A stretch of DNA of 58,409 bases from Ignavibacterium sp. (GCA_025056745.1 JANWVQ010000155.1:1-58409), one strand, 5' to 3'; shown: positions 1 to 9,557, counted from the first letter of the stretch. Notes: a model not told the origin generated them from the letters alone. Program-made: numbers and translations.

Positions 1-1
1 T

Positions 2-2359
2 AATACGATAAGTGATGGAATTAGCTCTGAACAAATTAAAAAAAGCAATGATGCCTCCACAAGTGAAGCATTAAGAAGAATTCCAGGAGTTACATTACTT
101 GATAACAAATTTATTTTTGTTAGAGGAACGAGCGAAAGATATAGTAATGCTCAACTTAATAATGCTAGCCTTTCAAGTACAGAACCAGAGAAAAAATCCT
201 TTGCTTTTGATTTGATACCGACCAATTTGGTTAGTAATACAGTTGTTGTGAAATCTTTCACGCCAGATATTGCCGGAGATTTTGCTGGTGGAACTGTACA
301 AGTTAATACAATAGATTTTCCTGATAAACTAAGAATAAATTTAAGCTATTCATCATCAATTACTGAAAAAACTACTTTTAAGGACTTTAATACTTATAAA
401 GGTGGAGGAAGTTTTTGGGGGTTTGGAAATGGTGAGAGAAAACTTCCGGATGGTTTCCCTTCAAATTTAACAAGTGAAAATTACTCTCGAGAAGAAATCA
501 ATTCTTTTGCAAGAAGCTTTAAGAATATTTGGGCGCCTTCAACCAAGAAAGCACCTAATAATAATAATTTCTCCCTTTCAATTGGGGATATGTTTACAAT
601 CTTTGATCATCAAATTGGTTTTGTAACTGCTTTTTCGTTTAGAAATAGCTATAAAAATTCTACAGTAGAAAGAAACGAATATGAATCCTCTGGTGCACCA
701 AGATTTTCATTCAAAGGCACTCAATCAACTTATTCAACGATGATGGGCGGATTATTCAATTTATCTTATAAAATTTCTGAATTACATAAAATTAGTTCTA
801 AAAATACTTACAATCACACTAGTGATGATGAAGTTTCTGTCCTAAATGGTGCAAATTTTTCAGATGCAGGAAAGGACCAAATTCAATATGCATTGAGATT
901 TGTCGAAAGAGAAGTTCTATCAAGTCAGTTAACTGGAGAACATTCTTTTCCAACATTATACAATTTAAAATTAGAGTGGAAGGGATTTTATTCTAATTCT
1001 ACTAGAGATGAACCCGATTATAGAAGAGTGATATATGGAAGAGACTTAGGAACAAATGACCCATTTTCTGCAATCTTAGGATTTCAACCAAACTTGAAAA
1101 ATGGTGGAAGGTTTTTCTCACATCTATTTGATAAAACTAAAGGATTTTCAATAGACTTATCGTTAAATGCTCCATACGCAAAATACAAATTCGGCTCCTA
1201 TTTGGAGAAAAAAGACAGAAACTTTTCTTCAAGATTAATAAGTGTAATAATTAATGCGCCCGGAAATGGATTTACAGATTTTAGCCTATTATATCTACCT
1301 CTGGATAAAATTTTCAGTCCAGAGAATTTCAGAAGAAACGGTTTTTCGATGGATGAATATCAAAATGGTACGAATAATTATAACGCCAAACACGAAATAG
1401 TAGCTGCTTATGGTATGATTGAAATGCCATTAAGAATTTTAGGTGAAGATGTTACCATTATATCTGGAGCACGTTTTGAGAATTCATTGCAACAAATAAA
1501 TTCTTTTGATCTAAGTGGTAGAATTCCACTTTCTTTTCAGTTGAAAAAAGTTGATATACTACCTTCTTTTCATTTAATTCATAAAATAACAGAAATAACC
1601 AATATAAGATTATCATATTCACAAACTGTAAATAGGCCAGAGCTTCGTGAATTAGCACCATTTTCTTATTATGATTTTGCGACTCAAACATCATTGACAG
1701 GAAATCCAAATTTAAAAAGAGCTTTAGTCAGAAATTATGACTTTAGAGTAGAGACCTTCCCTGGTTTAGGCGAATTGCTTTCTTTCAGTGCATTTTATAA
1801 ATCAATTTCAGATGCTATTGAAAAAGTGGTAGTTAGTGGAGTCGCATTAGGTTCAGAGCGAACATTCACTAATTCAGATTTTGCAAAGATTTATGGATTT
1901 GAATTAGAAGCAAGATTAAATTTAGACTTTTTAGGTGGATACTTTAAGAATTTTTCATTGAATGGAAATTATAGTTGGATAAAATCAATTGTAGATGTAA
2001 AAGGGACTGAAACAACAATACCAAGAAACAAAAGACCACTTCAAGGACAATCTCCTTACGTAGTTAATTTGGGATTTTTCTTCACAGAGCCAAGTTTAGG
2101 AACTTCATTGAATATTATGTATAACAGAATCGGTGAAAGAATTGTTGAGGTAGCTACTGCTTATGATGAGGACGTTATCGAACAACCAAGAGATTTAATT
2201 GATTTAACGATTACGCAACCTATATTATCAAATTTTGAAATAAAGTTTGGAGTTAAAGATTTATTATCGAAAGACCAAGTTTTTACACAAGGTGATAAAA
2301 GGTCTCGTGTAAATTCAGCAAGTAGAAGTTTTTCTTTAGGAATTTCTTATAAATTCTAA
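2..2359 (+). CDS. TonB-dependent outer-membrane receptor, N-terminus missing
   Basis: The reading frame is open from the first bases of the window, so the true start lies upstream. The first methionine-like codon inside the frame (position 212) is not the start, because the residues before it are a normal plug domain (SEALRRIPGV, then VRGTSERY). The plug is followed by a long run of alternating beta-strand segments and a C-terminal strand ending in Phe (SFSLGISYKF), as in 22-strand TonB-dependent barrels. The family imports siderophores, vitamins, glycans or other nutrients using ExbBD-TonB energy; the substrate cannot be read from sequence. A secreted beta-helix protein follows 71 bases downstream, and a PstS-like protein lies further on, so uptake of a phosphate-containing compound is possible but only inferred. 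Confidence 0.93.
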   Translation, partial: NTISDGISSEQIKKSNDASTSEALRRIPGVTLLDNKFIFVRGTSERYSNAQLNNASLSSTEPEKKSFAFDLIPTNLVSNTVVVKSFTPDIAGDFAGGTVQVNTIDFPDKLRINLSYSSSITEKTTFKDFNTYKGGGSFWGFGNGERKLPDGFPSNLTSENYSREEINSFARSFKNIWAPSTKKAPNNNNFSLSIGDMFTIFDHQIGFVTAFSFRNSYKNSTVERNEYESSGAPRFSFKGTQSTYSTMMGGLFNLSYKISELHKISSKNTYNHTSDDEVSVLNGANFSDAGKDQIQYALRFVEREVLSSQLTGEHSFPTLYNLKLEWKGFYSNSTRDEPDYRRVIYGRDLGTNDPFSAILGFQPNLKNGGRFFSHLFDKTKGFSIDLSLNAPYAKYKFGSYLEKKDRNFSSRLISVIINAPGNGFTDFSLLYLPLDKIFSPENFRRNGFSMDEYQNGTNNYNAKHEIVAAYGMIEMPLRILGEDVTIISGARFENSLQQINSFDLSGRIPLSFQLKKVDILPSFHLIHKITEITNIRLSYSQTVNRPELRELAPFSYYDFATQTSLTGNPNLKRALVRNYDFRVETFPGLGELLSFSAFYKSISDAIEKVVVSGVALGSERTFTNSDFAKIYGFELEARLNLDFLGGYFKNFSLNGNYSWIKSIVDVKGTETTIPRNKRPLQGQSPYVVNLGFFFTEPSLGTSLNIMYNRIGERIVEVATAYDEDVIEQPRDLIDLTITQPILSNFEIKFGVKDLLSKDQVFTQGDKRSRVNSASRSFSLGISYKF

Positions 2360-2430
2360 AGATCATAATTGGGAGAGAGGAAAGAGTTTGATCACAATGA
2401 TAATCACACAAACAAATCAAAGGAGAAAAA

Positions 2431-4068
2431 ATGAAAATAATTAACAAAGTTCTTTTTACAACTGTTTTAATTTCTTTATTCTTTATTGCAGATATTTTCG
2501 CTCAACTCGCTCCCGTTGATAGTGTTATTGAAGGAAACATCAACACAAGCGCATTCTTAACAAAGAACAAAAGATATTTGTTAAGAGGCTTTGTGAATGT
2601 AAACCCACCGGCTACTTTAACTATTGAAGCTGGAACAATCATTTATGGAGAAAAATCATCAAAAGGAACATTGATCATTAACAGGGGTGCAAGATTAATA
2701 GCAAACGGAACTGCTCAAAGCCCGATCGTTTTCACAAGTCAGCAACCTATCGGACAAAGAGGACCTGGTGATTGGGGTGGAATAATCATTGCAGGAAATG
2801 CTACCATTAATGTACCCGGTGGAACAGCAATTATTGAAGGCGGAACAGGAACAGTTTATGGTGGTGGAGCAAATCCAAATGACAATGATAATAGTGGAAT
2901 TTTAAGATATGTTAGAATTGAATTCCCCGGAATCGCATTCTTGCCAGATAATGAAATAAATGGTCTAACTTTAGGTGGTGTTGGAAGAGGAACCACAATT
3001 GAATATGTTCAAGTTAGTTTCTGTGGTGATGATTCCTTTGAATGGTTCGGCGGAACTGTTGATGCTAAGTATTTAATTTCATTCAAAGGTATCGATGATG
3101 ATTTTGATATGGATCTTGGTTATAGAGGAAATCTTCAATTTGGATTCGGTTTAAGAGATCCTAATTTAGGTGATATAAGTGGAAGTAATGGATTTGAAAT
3201 TGATAATGATGGTACAGGATCATTTAATGTTCCAAGAACATTGCCGGTAATCTCAAACTTCACAGTCGTTGGACCTATGCCAGATACTTCAACAACTGGT
3301 TATAACCCAAATTTCAGAAGAGGTGCTCATTTGAGAAGAGCAACACAATCTTCGATCTACAATTCAATTGTTATGGGATTTCCAACAGGTTTATTACTTG
3401 ATGGTTCAGCTGTTGCCAATGCTGCAACTGGTGATACTTTACAAATAAGAAATAGTATTTGGGCAGGTCTAAGAGTAAATAATGGAATCACAACAAACGT
3501 CAGTGGTTTCAATGCTACAAACTGGTTCAATACTGCAACTTATGGAAACAGAACTTTTGTTCAACCCTCTGGAGTTGGATTAACTGCGCCTTTCAACTTA
3601 ACAAATCCAAATCCACTTCCTGCAACTGGTTCGGCTGCATTGAGTGGTGCAAGTTTTGCAAATCCACGTCTCGGAAGTTTCTTTACTCAAACAACTTATG
3701 TCGGAGCATTTGGAACCACAAGATGGGATTTACCTTGGGCAAACTATGATCCGCAAAACACAAATTATACCTCTGTTAAAGAAGATTTAATAGATGTTAA
3801 TCCAACTGACTTCTATTTAAGCCAGAATTATCCAAATCCTTTTAATCCTTCAACAAAGATTATGTATTCTGTAGCAAAGCCATCGAAAGTTAAATTATAC
3901 GTAACAAATGTAATCGGCCAAGTAGTTGAAGTTTTAGTTGACGAGTTCAAAGATGCAGGGACTTATGAGTTGACCTTCAATGCTGAGAATCTTGCAACCG
4001 GACTTTATATCTATACTTTAGAAGCTGACAATGTAAAGTTATCAAAGAAAATGACATTAGTTAAATAA
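2431..4068 (+). CDS. Secreted beta-helix-like protein with T9SS type A sorting domain
   Basis: 545 residues. A signal peptide (hydrophobic residues about 6-20) is cut before Gln at ...IFA-QLAP. The body is rich in Gly, Asn and Thr with repeating short strands and the GDWGGIIIAGNA-type motif seen in Bacteroidota extracellular right-handed beta-helix proteins. The last ~80 residues form a type IX secretion C-terminal domain: the YPNPFNPSTK motif, then a small beta-sandwich ending KKMTLVK. It should therefore be exported by Sec, pass the outer membrane by T9SS and stay on the surface or be released. The start is supported by AAAGGAG seven bases upstream. It sits directly behind a TonB receptor, a pairing common in this group, and may capture the receptor's substrate. 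Its base composition is visibly higher in GC than its neighbours', suggesting strong expression. Confidence 0.88.
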   Translation: MKIINKVLFTTVLISLFFIADIFAQLAPVDSVIEGNINTSAFLTKNKRYLLRGFVNVNPPATLTIEAGTIIYGEKSSKGTLIINRGARLIANGTAQSPIVFTSQQPIGQRGPGDWGGIIIAGNATINVPGGTAIIEGGTGTVYGGGANPNDNDNSGILRYVRIEFPGIAFLPDNEINGLTLGGVGRGTTIEYVQVSFCGDDSFEWFGGTVDAKYLISFKGIDDDFDMDLGYRGNLQFGFGLRDPNLGDISGSNGFEIDNDGTGSFNVPRTLPVISNFTVVGPMPDTSTTGYNPNFRRGAHLRRATQSSIYNSIVMGFPTGLLLDGSAVANAATGDTLQIRNSIWAGLRVNNGITTNVSGFNATNWFNTATYGNRTFVQPSGVGLTAPFNLTNPNPLPATGSAALSGASFANPRLGSFFTQTTYVGAFGTTRWDLPWANYDPQNTNYTSVKEDLIDVNPTDFYLSQNYPNPFNPSTKIMYSVAKPSKVKLYVTNVIGQVVEVLVDEFKDAGTYELTFNAENLATGLYIYTLEADNVKLSKKMTLVK

Positions 4069-4089
4069 GTTCTCCTCTCTCCTTCGACA

Positions 4090-4122
4090 AAGGGCGTTGC
4101 TTATGGCGACGTCCTTTTTTAT
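4090..4122 (+). terminator. Rho-independent terminator after the beta-helix gene
   Basis: A stem of 11 pairs (two G-U) joins 4090-4100 to 4106-4116 around a short loop and runs into six T residues. It ends the receptor/beta-helix unit. A TTG that could start the next gene at 4097 lies inside this stem, one reason to place that gene's start at 4148. Confidence 0.85.
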
Positions 4123-4147
4123 TTTAAACAAAATTTCAAAGAGAATT

Positions 4148-5782
4148 ATGATAATTCTGATAATCTATATTTTTATTTTGATTCAGATAATGACATTTCC
4201 TCAGTCCTCAAGCAATTACTTTTATGCGTTAAATAGTATCAATGGTGACTCAATAAAAAAGCATTTGTTTTACCTTGCAAGTGATGAATTACAAGGAAGA
4301 GGACTTGGAAGCATAGGAAGTGAGTTAGCATCAAATTATATTTCAAATTATTTCTCTCAACTTAGATTAAAAAAAATTCCAAACAAAAACAGCTATTTTC
4401 AAGAAATACCAATGCACGGAAGTAAACCATTGGTATCTTCTGAGCTTATTGTTGTAGTAGATTCTTCAGAGAAAAGATTAGACTATGGATTAGATTATTT
4501 TCTATTTAAATCTGGTCAACAAACATTTATACCTCAACCATTAGAAATAATTTTTGTGGGATATGGTATCGTTGCTCCAGAATTTGATTATAATGATTAT
4601 CAATCAGTTGATGTTGAAGGCAAAGTTGTAATTTATCTTGACGGAGAGCCTTATTCCGAAGATCCAGAATTTTTTAATGGCAAAAAATACACGAGATATA
4701 GTTCTGTAGAATTGAAAAGAAGAACTGCAATTTCAAGAGGTGCAGCAGGAACTATACTTATTCCAATGGAAAATTACACAAATTGGGCTGATGTAAAAAG
4801 AGATTTTGATATTGAGGATGTAAATTTAGCTTATGATTTATCAAGCAATTTAAGTCTGATTATTAATCCAAAGTCGCTAGAAATATTTTTCGAAGGTTCT
4901 GATTATTCCTATGATGATTTGATTAAAATGCACTTAAAAAATAGAATCCATTCTTTTAAGTTAAAATCGAAATTGAAGTTTAAAGGAGCTTTCAAAGAGA
5001 GAAGTTTTATTGAGAGAAATGTAATTGGAATTCTATCAGGAACAGATAAAAAACTAAAAGATTCTTATTTAATTGTTTCAGCCCATTATGATCATTTGGG
5101 AATAGGCAAAAGTATTGATGGTGATTCAATATATAATGGAGCATTAGACAACGCTATTGGTGTGGCAGTAATGTTAGAATTAGCAAGGGTTCTAAGTCAA
5201 TTAGAATTAAAAAGAACAATAATTTTTATTGCTACTACTGGAGAAGAACGGGGTTTATTGGGTGCAAAATATTACACTGAAAATCCCTTATTTCCACTTT
5301 ATAAAACAGTTGCAAACTTGAATATTGATGGAATTGCTTTATTCAGGGATTTCAATTCTTTAATAGTCTTGGGTAAGGAATTTTCTAATTTAGGTTTATT
5401 TGCTGAACAAACTGCAAAACGTTTTGGATTAAAAATAGAAGATATTCAAGATGAAATAATGAATTTTGGAGTGTTCTCTAACAGTGATCATTTTGCTTTT
5501 GCACAAGCAGGTATTCCATCTGTAATTATTATTGAAGGTTTTGAAAATAAATCTTTAACAAGAGATGAAGTAAAACAAGAATTTATGAATTACTATGAAA
5601 ATTATTATCATACCCCAAAGGATGATCTGAAACAAAATATAGATTTAATAGCTGCAGAGCGGCACGCAAAGATATTATTTGATTTTATCTATAACTTAGC
5701 TTCATCAATTGAAGCTCCAGAATGGTTTTCTGATTCTCCATTTTTACAGAATTATTTGCGAAATCTTGCTGAGAAAAAATGA
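4148..5782 (+). CDS. Secreted M28-family zinc aminopeptidase with PA-like insert
   Basis: 544 residues from the chosen ATG. The frame stays open back to a TTG at 4097, but that lies within the upstream terminator, and the ATG at 4148 puts a hydrophobic signal segment (residues 1-16) at the N-terminus, cut before Gln (TFP-QSSS). Residues about 130-240 resemble a protease-associated domain (EIIFVGYGI, GKVVIYLDGEP). Residues ~290-540 are the M28 catalytic core with all expected metal and catalytic residues: His313 in SAHYDHLG, Asp334 in GALDNAIG, Glu366-Glu367 in TTGEERG, Asp394 in NIDG, and a late His in YYHTPKDD. It probably trims peptides in the periplasm or outside the cell. Because both metal sites are complete, an aminopeptidase is more likely than a glutaminyl cyclase, which shares the fold. 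It overlaps the next gene by four bases. Confidence 0.9.
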   Translation: MIILIIYIFILIQIMTFPQSSSNYFYALNSINGDSIKKHLFYLASDELQGRGLGSIGSELASNYISNYFSQLRLKKIPNKNSYFQEIPMHGSKPLVSSELIVVVDSSEKRLDYGLDYFLFKSGQQTFIPQPLEIIFVGYGIVAPEFDYNDYQSVDVEGKVVIYLDGEPYSEDPEFFNGKKYTRYSSVELKRRTAISRGAAGTILIPMENYTNWADVKRDFDIEDVNLAYDLSSNLSLIINPKSLEIFFEGSDYSYDDLIKMHLKNRIHSFKLKSKLKFKGAFKERSFIERNVIGILSGTDKKLKDSYLIVSAHYDHLGIGKSIDGDSIYNGALDNAIGVAVMLELARVLSQLELKRTIIFIATTGEERGLLGAKYYTENPLFPLYKTVANLNIDGIALFRDFNSLIVLGKEFSNLGLFAEQTAKRFGLKIEDIQDEIMNFGVFSNSDHFAFAQAGIPSVIIIEGFENKSLTRDEVKQEFMNYYENYYHTPKDDLKQNIDLIAAERHAKILFDFIYNLASSIEAPEWFSDSPFLQNYLRNLAEKK

Positions 5783-6612
5783 AAATAAAATTTATTATAT
5801 CTGTAATTTCATTATCATTAATTCTAAATAACTGTTCTTATGTAAACATTGCAGAAAATATTATCATTATTTCTGGTTCAGACACAATGTTGGAATTAAA
5901 TGAGAACTTAGCTAAAGAATTTATGAAGAATCATCCTGATATATCTATTTATGTTAAAGGTGGAGGGACAAGAGTAGGAATAAATGATTTAATCAACAAT
6001 AGATGCGATATTGCTGCTTCATCAAGAAATTTATTACCAGAAGAATCAATGTTACTGGCAAAATATTATGGCTCATTAGCTTTAGTTTATTTAATAGCAA
6101 AAGATGGATTGAGTCTTTATGTCCATCCTCACAACATTGTAAACGACCTTTCATTAATTCAAGTTAAAGATATTTTCACTGGCAGGGTAAAAAATTGGAA
6201 AGATGTTGGGGGAGAGGATAAGGAGATAATCTTAGTATCAAGAAATCCCAATTCTGGCACATATCAATTCTTCAAGGAGCATATTCTCGAAGGAGAGAAT
6301 TATTCTGAGAATTTGATAACTTTTAATTCCACAAAGGATATGATAAAATTTATAAAAAATAATGAGAATGCTATTGGTTTTGGTGGAATGGGATTTAATG
6401 ATGGAGTTGTTCAAATTCGAATAGAGGGGATTTATCCAAGTGAACAAAATATTAGAAATGATTCCTATCCTATAACGAGATATCTTCATTTTTTACTTCG
6501 AAAGTCACCAAGTGGTAATGTGAAAAAATTTTTAGATTGGGTCTTATCAGCTGCTGGACAAAATATAATTCGTAATTCAGGTTTTATATCACTTTGGGAA
6601 TATCGACTTTAA
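5779..6612 (+). CDS. PstS-like phosphate-binding lipoprotein
   Basis: 277 residues. A hydrophobic N-terminus ends in a Cys (LILNNCSY), so it is probably a lipoprotein with a relaxed lipobox. The body shows the PBP-like fold of PstS: IIISGSDTM near residue 30, GGTRVGINDLINNRCDIAAS near 60-80, VKDIFTGRVKNWKDVGG near 130, and SRNPNSGTYQFFKEHIL near 155. The family binds phosphate or a similar oxyanion. It starts with ATGA overlapping the stop of the M28 gene, so the two are translationally coupled. No PstC, PstA or PstB follows, which is unusual for a transport PstS and suggests a scavenging, sensing or outer-membrane partner role. Sulfate or tungstate binding remains possible. Confidence 0.85.
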   Translation: MKIKFIISVISLSLILNNCSYVNIAENIIIISGSDTMLELNENLAKEFMKNHPDISIYVKGGGTRVGINDLINNRCDIAASSRNLLPEESMLLAKYYGSLALVYLIAKDGLSLYVHPHNIVNDLSLIQVKDIFTGRVKNWKDVGGEDKEIILVSRNPNSGTYQFFKEHILEGENYSENLITFNSTKDMIKFIKNNENAIGFGGMGFNDGVVQIRIEGIYPSEQNIRNDSYPITRYLHFLLRKSPSGNVKKFLDWVLSAAGQNIIRNSGFISLWEYRL

Positions 6613-6663
6613 TTCTTCATATTTCATTAACAATTATATAATTTTCATTTAATAATGTATGTT

Positions 6664-6671
6664 TAGCTTTG
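6664..6671 (+). promoter_or_regulatory. Candidate Bacteroidota-type -7 element (TAGCTTTG)
   Basis: Perfect match to TAnnTTTG, 20 bases before the start of the small reading frame at 6692. No matching upstream TTG box is seen at the spacing used by the tRNA promoters, so support is partial. Confidence 0.35.
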
Positions 6672-6691
6672 ATTAAAATAATTGGTGAATT

Positions 6692-6871
6692 ATGTTATTG
6701 AGAAGAAAAAAAGAAGAGCTTTTTAGTATAAAAAAAATAAAAGATAATCCATTTAATAGTCTGAATGATTTATTATTTCACAAAGATAGATATTTAATTG
6801 AAATTAAAGAGAATAGGAAAGAGTGGGAATACGAATATCACCTGATTTATAATTCATATAACTACGAGTAG
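6692..6871 (+). CDS. Small hypothetical protein, 59 aa
   Basis: An ATG frame too short for standard gene finding. The product is highly charged: basic at the N-terminus (LLRRKKEELF), then mixed, ending in a Tyr-rich tail (YEYHLIYNSYNYE). A GGTGA stretch lies three bases before the ATG and a TAnnTTTG promoter match 20 bases before. It stops two bases before the convergent metallophosphoesterase gene, filling the gap exactly, which favours a real gene. No family recognised and no membrane segment or signal peptide; it could be a chance frame. Confidence 0.45.
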   Translation: MLLRRKKEELFSIKKIKDNPFNSLNDLLFHKDRYLIEIKENRKEWEYEYHLIYNSYNYE

Positions 6872-6873
6872 AA

Positions 6874-7806
6874 TTAAATCAAAATATCCTTTACTGATTT
6901 AATCCTTGAGAAAAGCTCTTCGACTTTTATCTCACCTGTTTTAGTGATTTTGTGAAGAGTGCATATAATATTTTTATTATTTATCTCTATAAAATTTACA
7001 CGAATAGACTGTCCAGAGTAGCCTTTAATTGAAGCTCCGCCATTTATGAAGTTTAGTCCTTTTCTTTCATAATGTTCATTGTAATGAATATGTCCGTGAA
7101 TAATTAAATCGACTTTGTATTTATTAAACAAATTAAAAAGTCTTTTCTTTTTTCTCAGTTTCATAGTTTGTTTTTCAATATTCTGCCAGATACCTGCAAT
7201 TGAGCGTTTCGTTTTTTTTATTTTATTAAAATGATGATGAATTGCAATAATCTTAACTTGATTCTCTTTACAATAGTTTTTTAATATTTGTTCAACTTCA
7301 AAAAATTGTTCAAGTTTTATTTCACCGTTTGATGCAAAAGTATTTTTACTTAAAGAATATTCGATGATCGAATTTAGACCAATTATAACGACTTCATCGT
7401 TTAATTCTTTCAAAAAAGGGTAGTTGTTATCCGAAGAGATATAAATGCAATCTTCGAAAGTCTCTTGAAAGTATTTGTTGAATGAAGATAATTTCTCCTT
7501 AAAATTTACTTTTCTACATCTTGATGGAAAATCAAAAATATCTTCTGCTCTTTGAGGTCCTCCAAAAATATCGTGATTACCGGGAATAATGGTTAAACTT
7601 TTAGAGTTAAGTAGTCTTCTTTTGTATAAATGATTTCTAAGTAATAACAAATCACTTTCGTCAGCGTTATCTACTAAATCTCCAGTAATAACTAAATGAT
7701 CTGTTCTTTTTTCAATTATATAGTCAAGTAGTCTCTCAATTTTTTTGATGTTTGAATCAGTCAAAAGAGTATTCAGATGAAGATCTGAAAGATGAGCTAT
7801 TAACAT
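6874..7806 (-). CDS. Calcineurin-like metallophosphoesterase
   Basis: 310 residues, cytoplasmic. The five metallophosphatase motifs occur in order: HLSDLHL (residues ~5-11), ITGDLVDNAD (~40), IPGNHDIFGG (~75), a His cluster AIHHHFNK (~190), and HGHIHYNEHY (~237). These bind two metal ions and hydrolyse phosphomonoesters or diesters. Substrate unknown: UDP-diacylglucosamine hydrolases (LpxH/LpxG type) and cyclic nucleotide phosphodiesterases share the layout. It lies two bases after the stop of the aminolipid acyltransferase gene and is likely cotranscribed, which fits a lipid-related role, but this is inference. Confidence 0.88.
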   Translation of the reverse strand: MLIAHLSDLHLNTLLTDSNIKKIERLLDYIIEKRTDHLVITGDLVDNADESDLLLLRNHLYKRRLLNSKSLTIIPGNHDIFGGPQRAEDIFDFPSRCRKVNFKEKLSSFNKYFQETFEDCIYISSDNNYPFLKELNDEVVIIGLNSIIEYSLSKNTFASNGEIKLEQFFEVEQILKNYCKENQVKIIAIHHHFNKIKKTKRSIAGIWQNIEKQTMKLRKKKRLFNLFNKYKVDLIIHGHIHYNEHYERKGLNFINGGASIKGYSGQSIRVNFIEINNKNIICTLHKITKTGEIKVEELFSRIKSVKDILI

Positions 7807-7808
7807 AC

Positions 7809-9557
7809 TTATGCTATTTTTTCTTTTACAAAATTTGTGTTGCTAAGATATCTCGATTTTTTTGATTCTTTAATAAAATTCAAATCTAAAATTATAAATG
7901 CATCTACGCAGTTATTAAAATCAGGATCTATATTAAAATCTACAAAATTTACTCCTTCTCTATAACAAATATCAGAATATTGTTTAAATAAAACAGGTAC
8001 TGAGAAGCCTAATATTTTAAGTCTGGACTTTAGAATTTTTAGTTCTTGTTCGTAATTATCCAAATTAAAAATTGATTCAAGTTCCGAAATTCTTTTATCA
8101 GAAAGATTAAACTTGTTTTTTGAAAAAACTAGATTATTATTTTTTGAAAACCACTTTTTGAAAAAATAAACTATTAAATTTTTTGCTTCTTCTGAGTAAT
8201 TATTGCTAATGCTTACAGGTCCAAAAAGATATCGAATTTCTGGATTAATAATAAGAACTTTACCTATTCCTTGCCATAAATAATCAAGCGCCATTGAGTT
8301 CCAATACTTTGATTGAATGAAACTTCTTCCTAATTCAATAGACTTTGGTAAGATTCTCAAAAAATCATCTGAGAATTCAAATAATGAATATGTATAAAAA
8401 CCATCTTTTCCATAGTTGGAAAGAACTTGCTCACCAAAAGCGAAACGATAAGCACCAACAATTTCTAAATAATCATCATCCCACAGGATTAGGTGTTTGT
8501 AATGTTTATCATAATTATCGAAATCTTTACTCTTACCTGTGCCTTCACCAACTTTTCTAAAAGTAATTTCCCGCAGCCTTGAAATTTCTCTGACTACATC
8601 TTTTCCTAATTGATAATCTACTAAATAAATTTTTTTACCGTCATTTGTAGTCCCAATACAATCATTATTGTTTAGTTGAAGTTTAATTTTCTGTTTATCA
8701 ACTGGTTGAATAACAGTTGATTCAGTTTCAAATATTCCTGGTTTATCTTTTGCGATTTTGTATAGGTGTTTTCTCAATGATTTTGAAAGATGTTCTGGAT
8801 TATAATATTTAGTTGAAAATGCTTTAGGGGAAATTAAGTTTCCAATTTTTATTTCAATATTTTTTTTCTCTTTATTCATTAACTCGTATGGAAGCAAAAA
8901 CATCGATAATTTTTTTGATATCAATGATACAAAGTAAAATAAAAGTGAATTTCTTCCTTTAATAAAAATAGGTAGAACAGGTGCTTGAAATTTGTCTGCA
9001 AAATGTATTACACCCTTTTTCCATTTTGAATCTTTTATACCAATTAACTTTAGTCTTGAAACTTCACCAGCTGGGAAAATTATTAGTGCTGACTCTTCGT
9101 TCAAGGCTTTGGTTATTGCTTGATAATTTTCTCTAAATTTATTATTTGAGAATAGATCAAAGGGGAGGAAATGCTCTTTCAAATTTGTAATATTCAACAG
9201 AACATCATTAACAATTACTTTAACATCATTACGAATTGATAACAATAATTTTAACAATATCATTCCATCTAATCCACCAAAGGGATGATTGGCGACTACA
9301 ATGACTCTTCCTTCTGAAGGAATTTTGTCTCTATCTCTTTGAGAAATTAGATAACTAATATCAAAAGAATCAAAGAATTCATCGATAAAATCTAGTCCTT
9401 GTTTTTCATTATGCTTTTCTATGAATTGATTAATTTTTTTTATCAACAGAATTCGCTCTAAGAAAGCAATTAAAAATTTTCTTATGAAATTGGGAAACTT
9501 TGTTTCAAATGTGGGTAATTTCGATATGATAATCTTTTTAATATCAATTTTTTCCAT
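7809..9557 (-). CDS. OlsF-like bifunctional acyltransferase for aminolipids
   Basis: 582 residues with two acyltransferase halves. Residues ~70-260 are a PlsC-type glycerophosphate/lyso-lipid O-acyltransferase: ANHPFGGLDG (His-x5-Asp) near 90, FPAGEVSRL near 160, and PVLPIFIKGRNS near 195. Residues ~320-480 match the OlsB/GNAT-like 'hemolysin' fold: REISRLREITFRKVGEGTG, then IVGAYRFAFG, ELGRSFIQSKYW and YLFGPVSISNNY. This order (O-acyltransferase then N-acyltransferase) is that of OlsF, which makes ornithine lipid in two steps in some Bacteroidota; glycine or other amino acids are possible acceptors in this group. It is followed two bases later by a metallophosphoesterase gene; a di-iron hydroxylase lies 90 bases upstream. 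The head-group amino acid cannot be decided here. Confidence 0.82.
   Translation of the reverse strand: MEKIDIKKIIISKLPTFETKFPNFIRKFLIAFLERILLIKKINQFIEKHNEKQGLDFIDEFFDSFDISYLISQRDRDKIPSEGRVIVVANHPFGGLDGMILLKLLLSIRNDVKVIVNDVLLNITNLKEHFLPFDLFSNNKFRENYQAITKALNEESALIIFPAGEVSRLKLIGIKDSKWKKGVIHFADKFQAPVLPIFIKGRNSLLFYFVSLISKKLSMFLLPYELMNKEKKNIEIKIGNLISPKAFSTKYYNPEHLSKSLRKHLYKIAKDKPGIFETESTVIQPVDKQKIKLQLNNNDCIGTTNDGKKIYLVDYQLGKDVVREISRLREITFRKVGEGTGKSKDFDNYDKHYKHLILWDDDYLEIVGAYRFAFGEQVLSNYGKDGFYTYSLFEFSDDFLRILPKSIELGRSFIQSKYWNSMALDYLWQGIGKVLIINPEIRYLFGPVSISNNYSEEAKNLIVYFFKKWFSKNNNLVFSKNKFNLSDKRISELESIFNLDNYEQELKILKSRLKILGFSVPVLFKQYSDICYREGVNFVDFNIDPDFNNCVDAFIILDLNFIKESKKSRYLSNTNFVKEKIA

Noticed and set aside
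4097-4147. Upstream TTG start for the M28 peptidase
   Set aside because: It falls in the stem of a strong terminator and puts non-signal residues ahead of a clear signal peptide.
4148-5782. M28 protein as the glutaminyl cyclase for the Gln N-termini
   Set aside because: Both zinc sites and the double Glu of aminopeptidases are complete and a PA-like insert is present, unlike glutaminyl cyclases.
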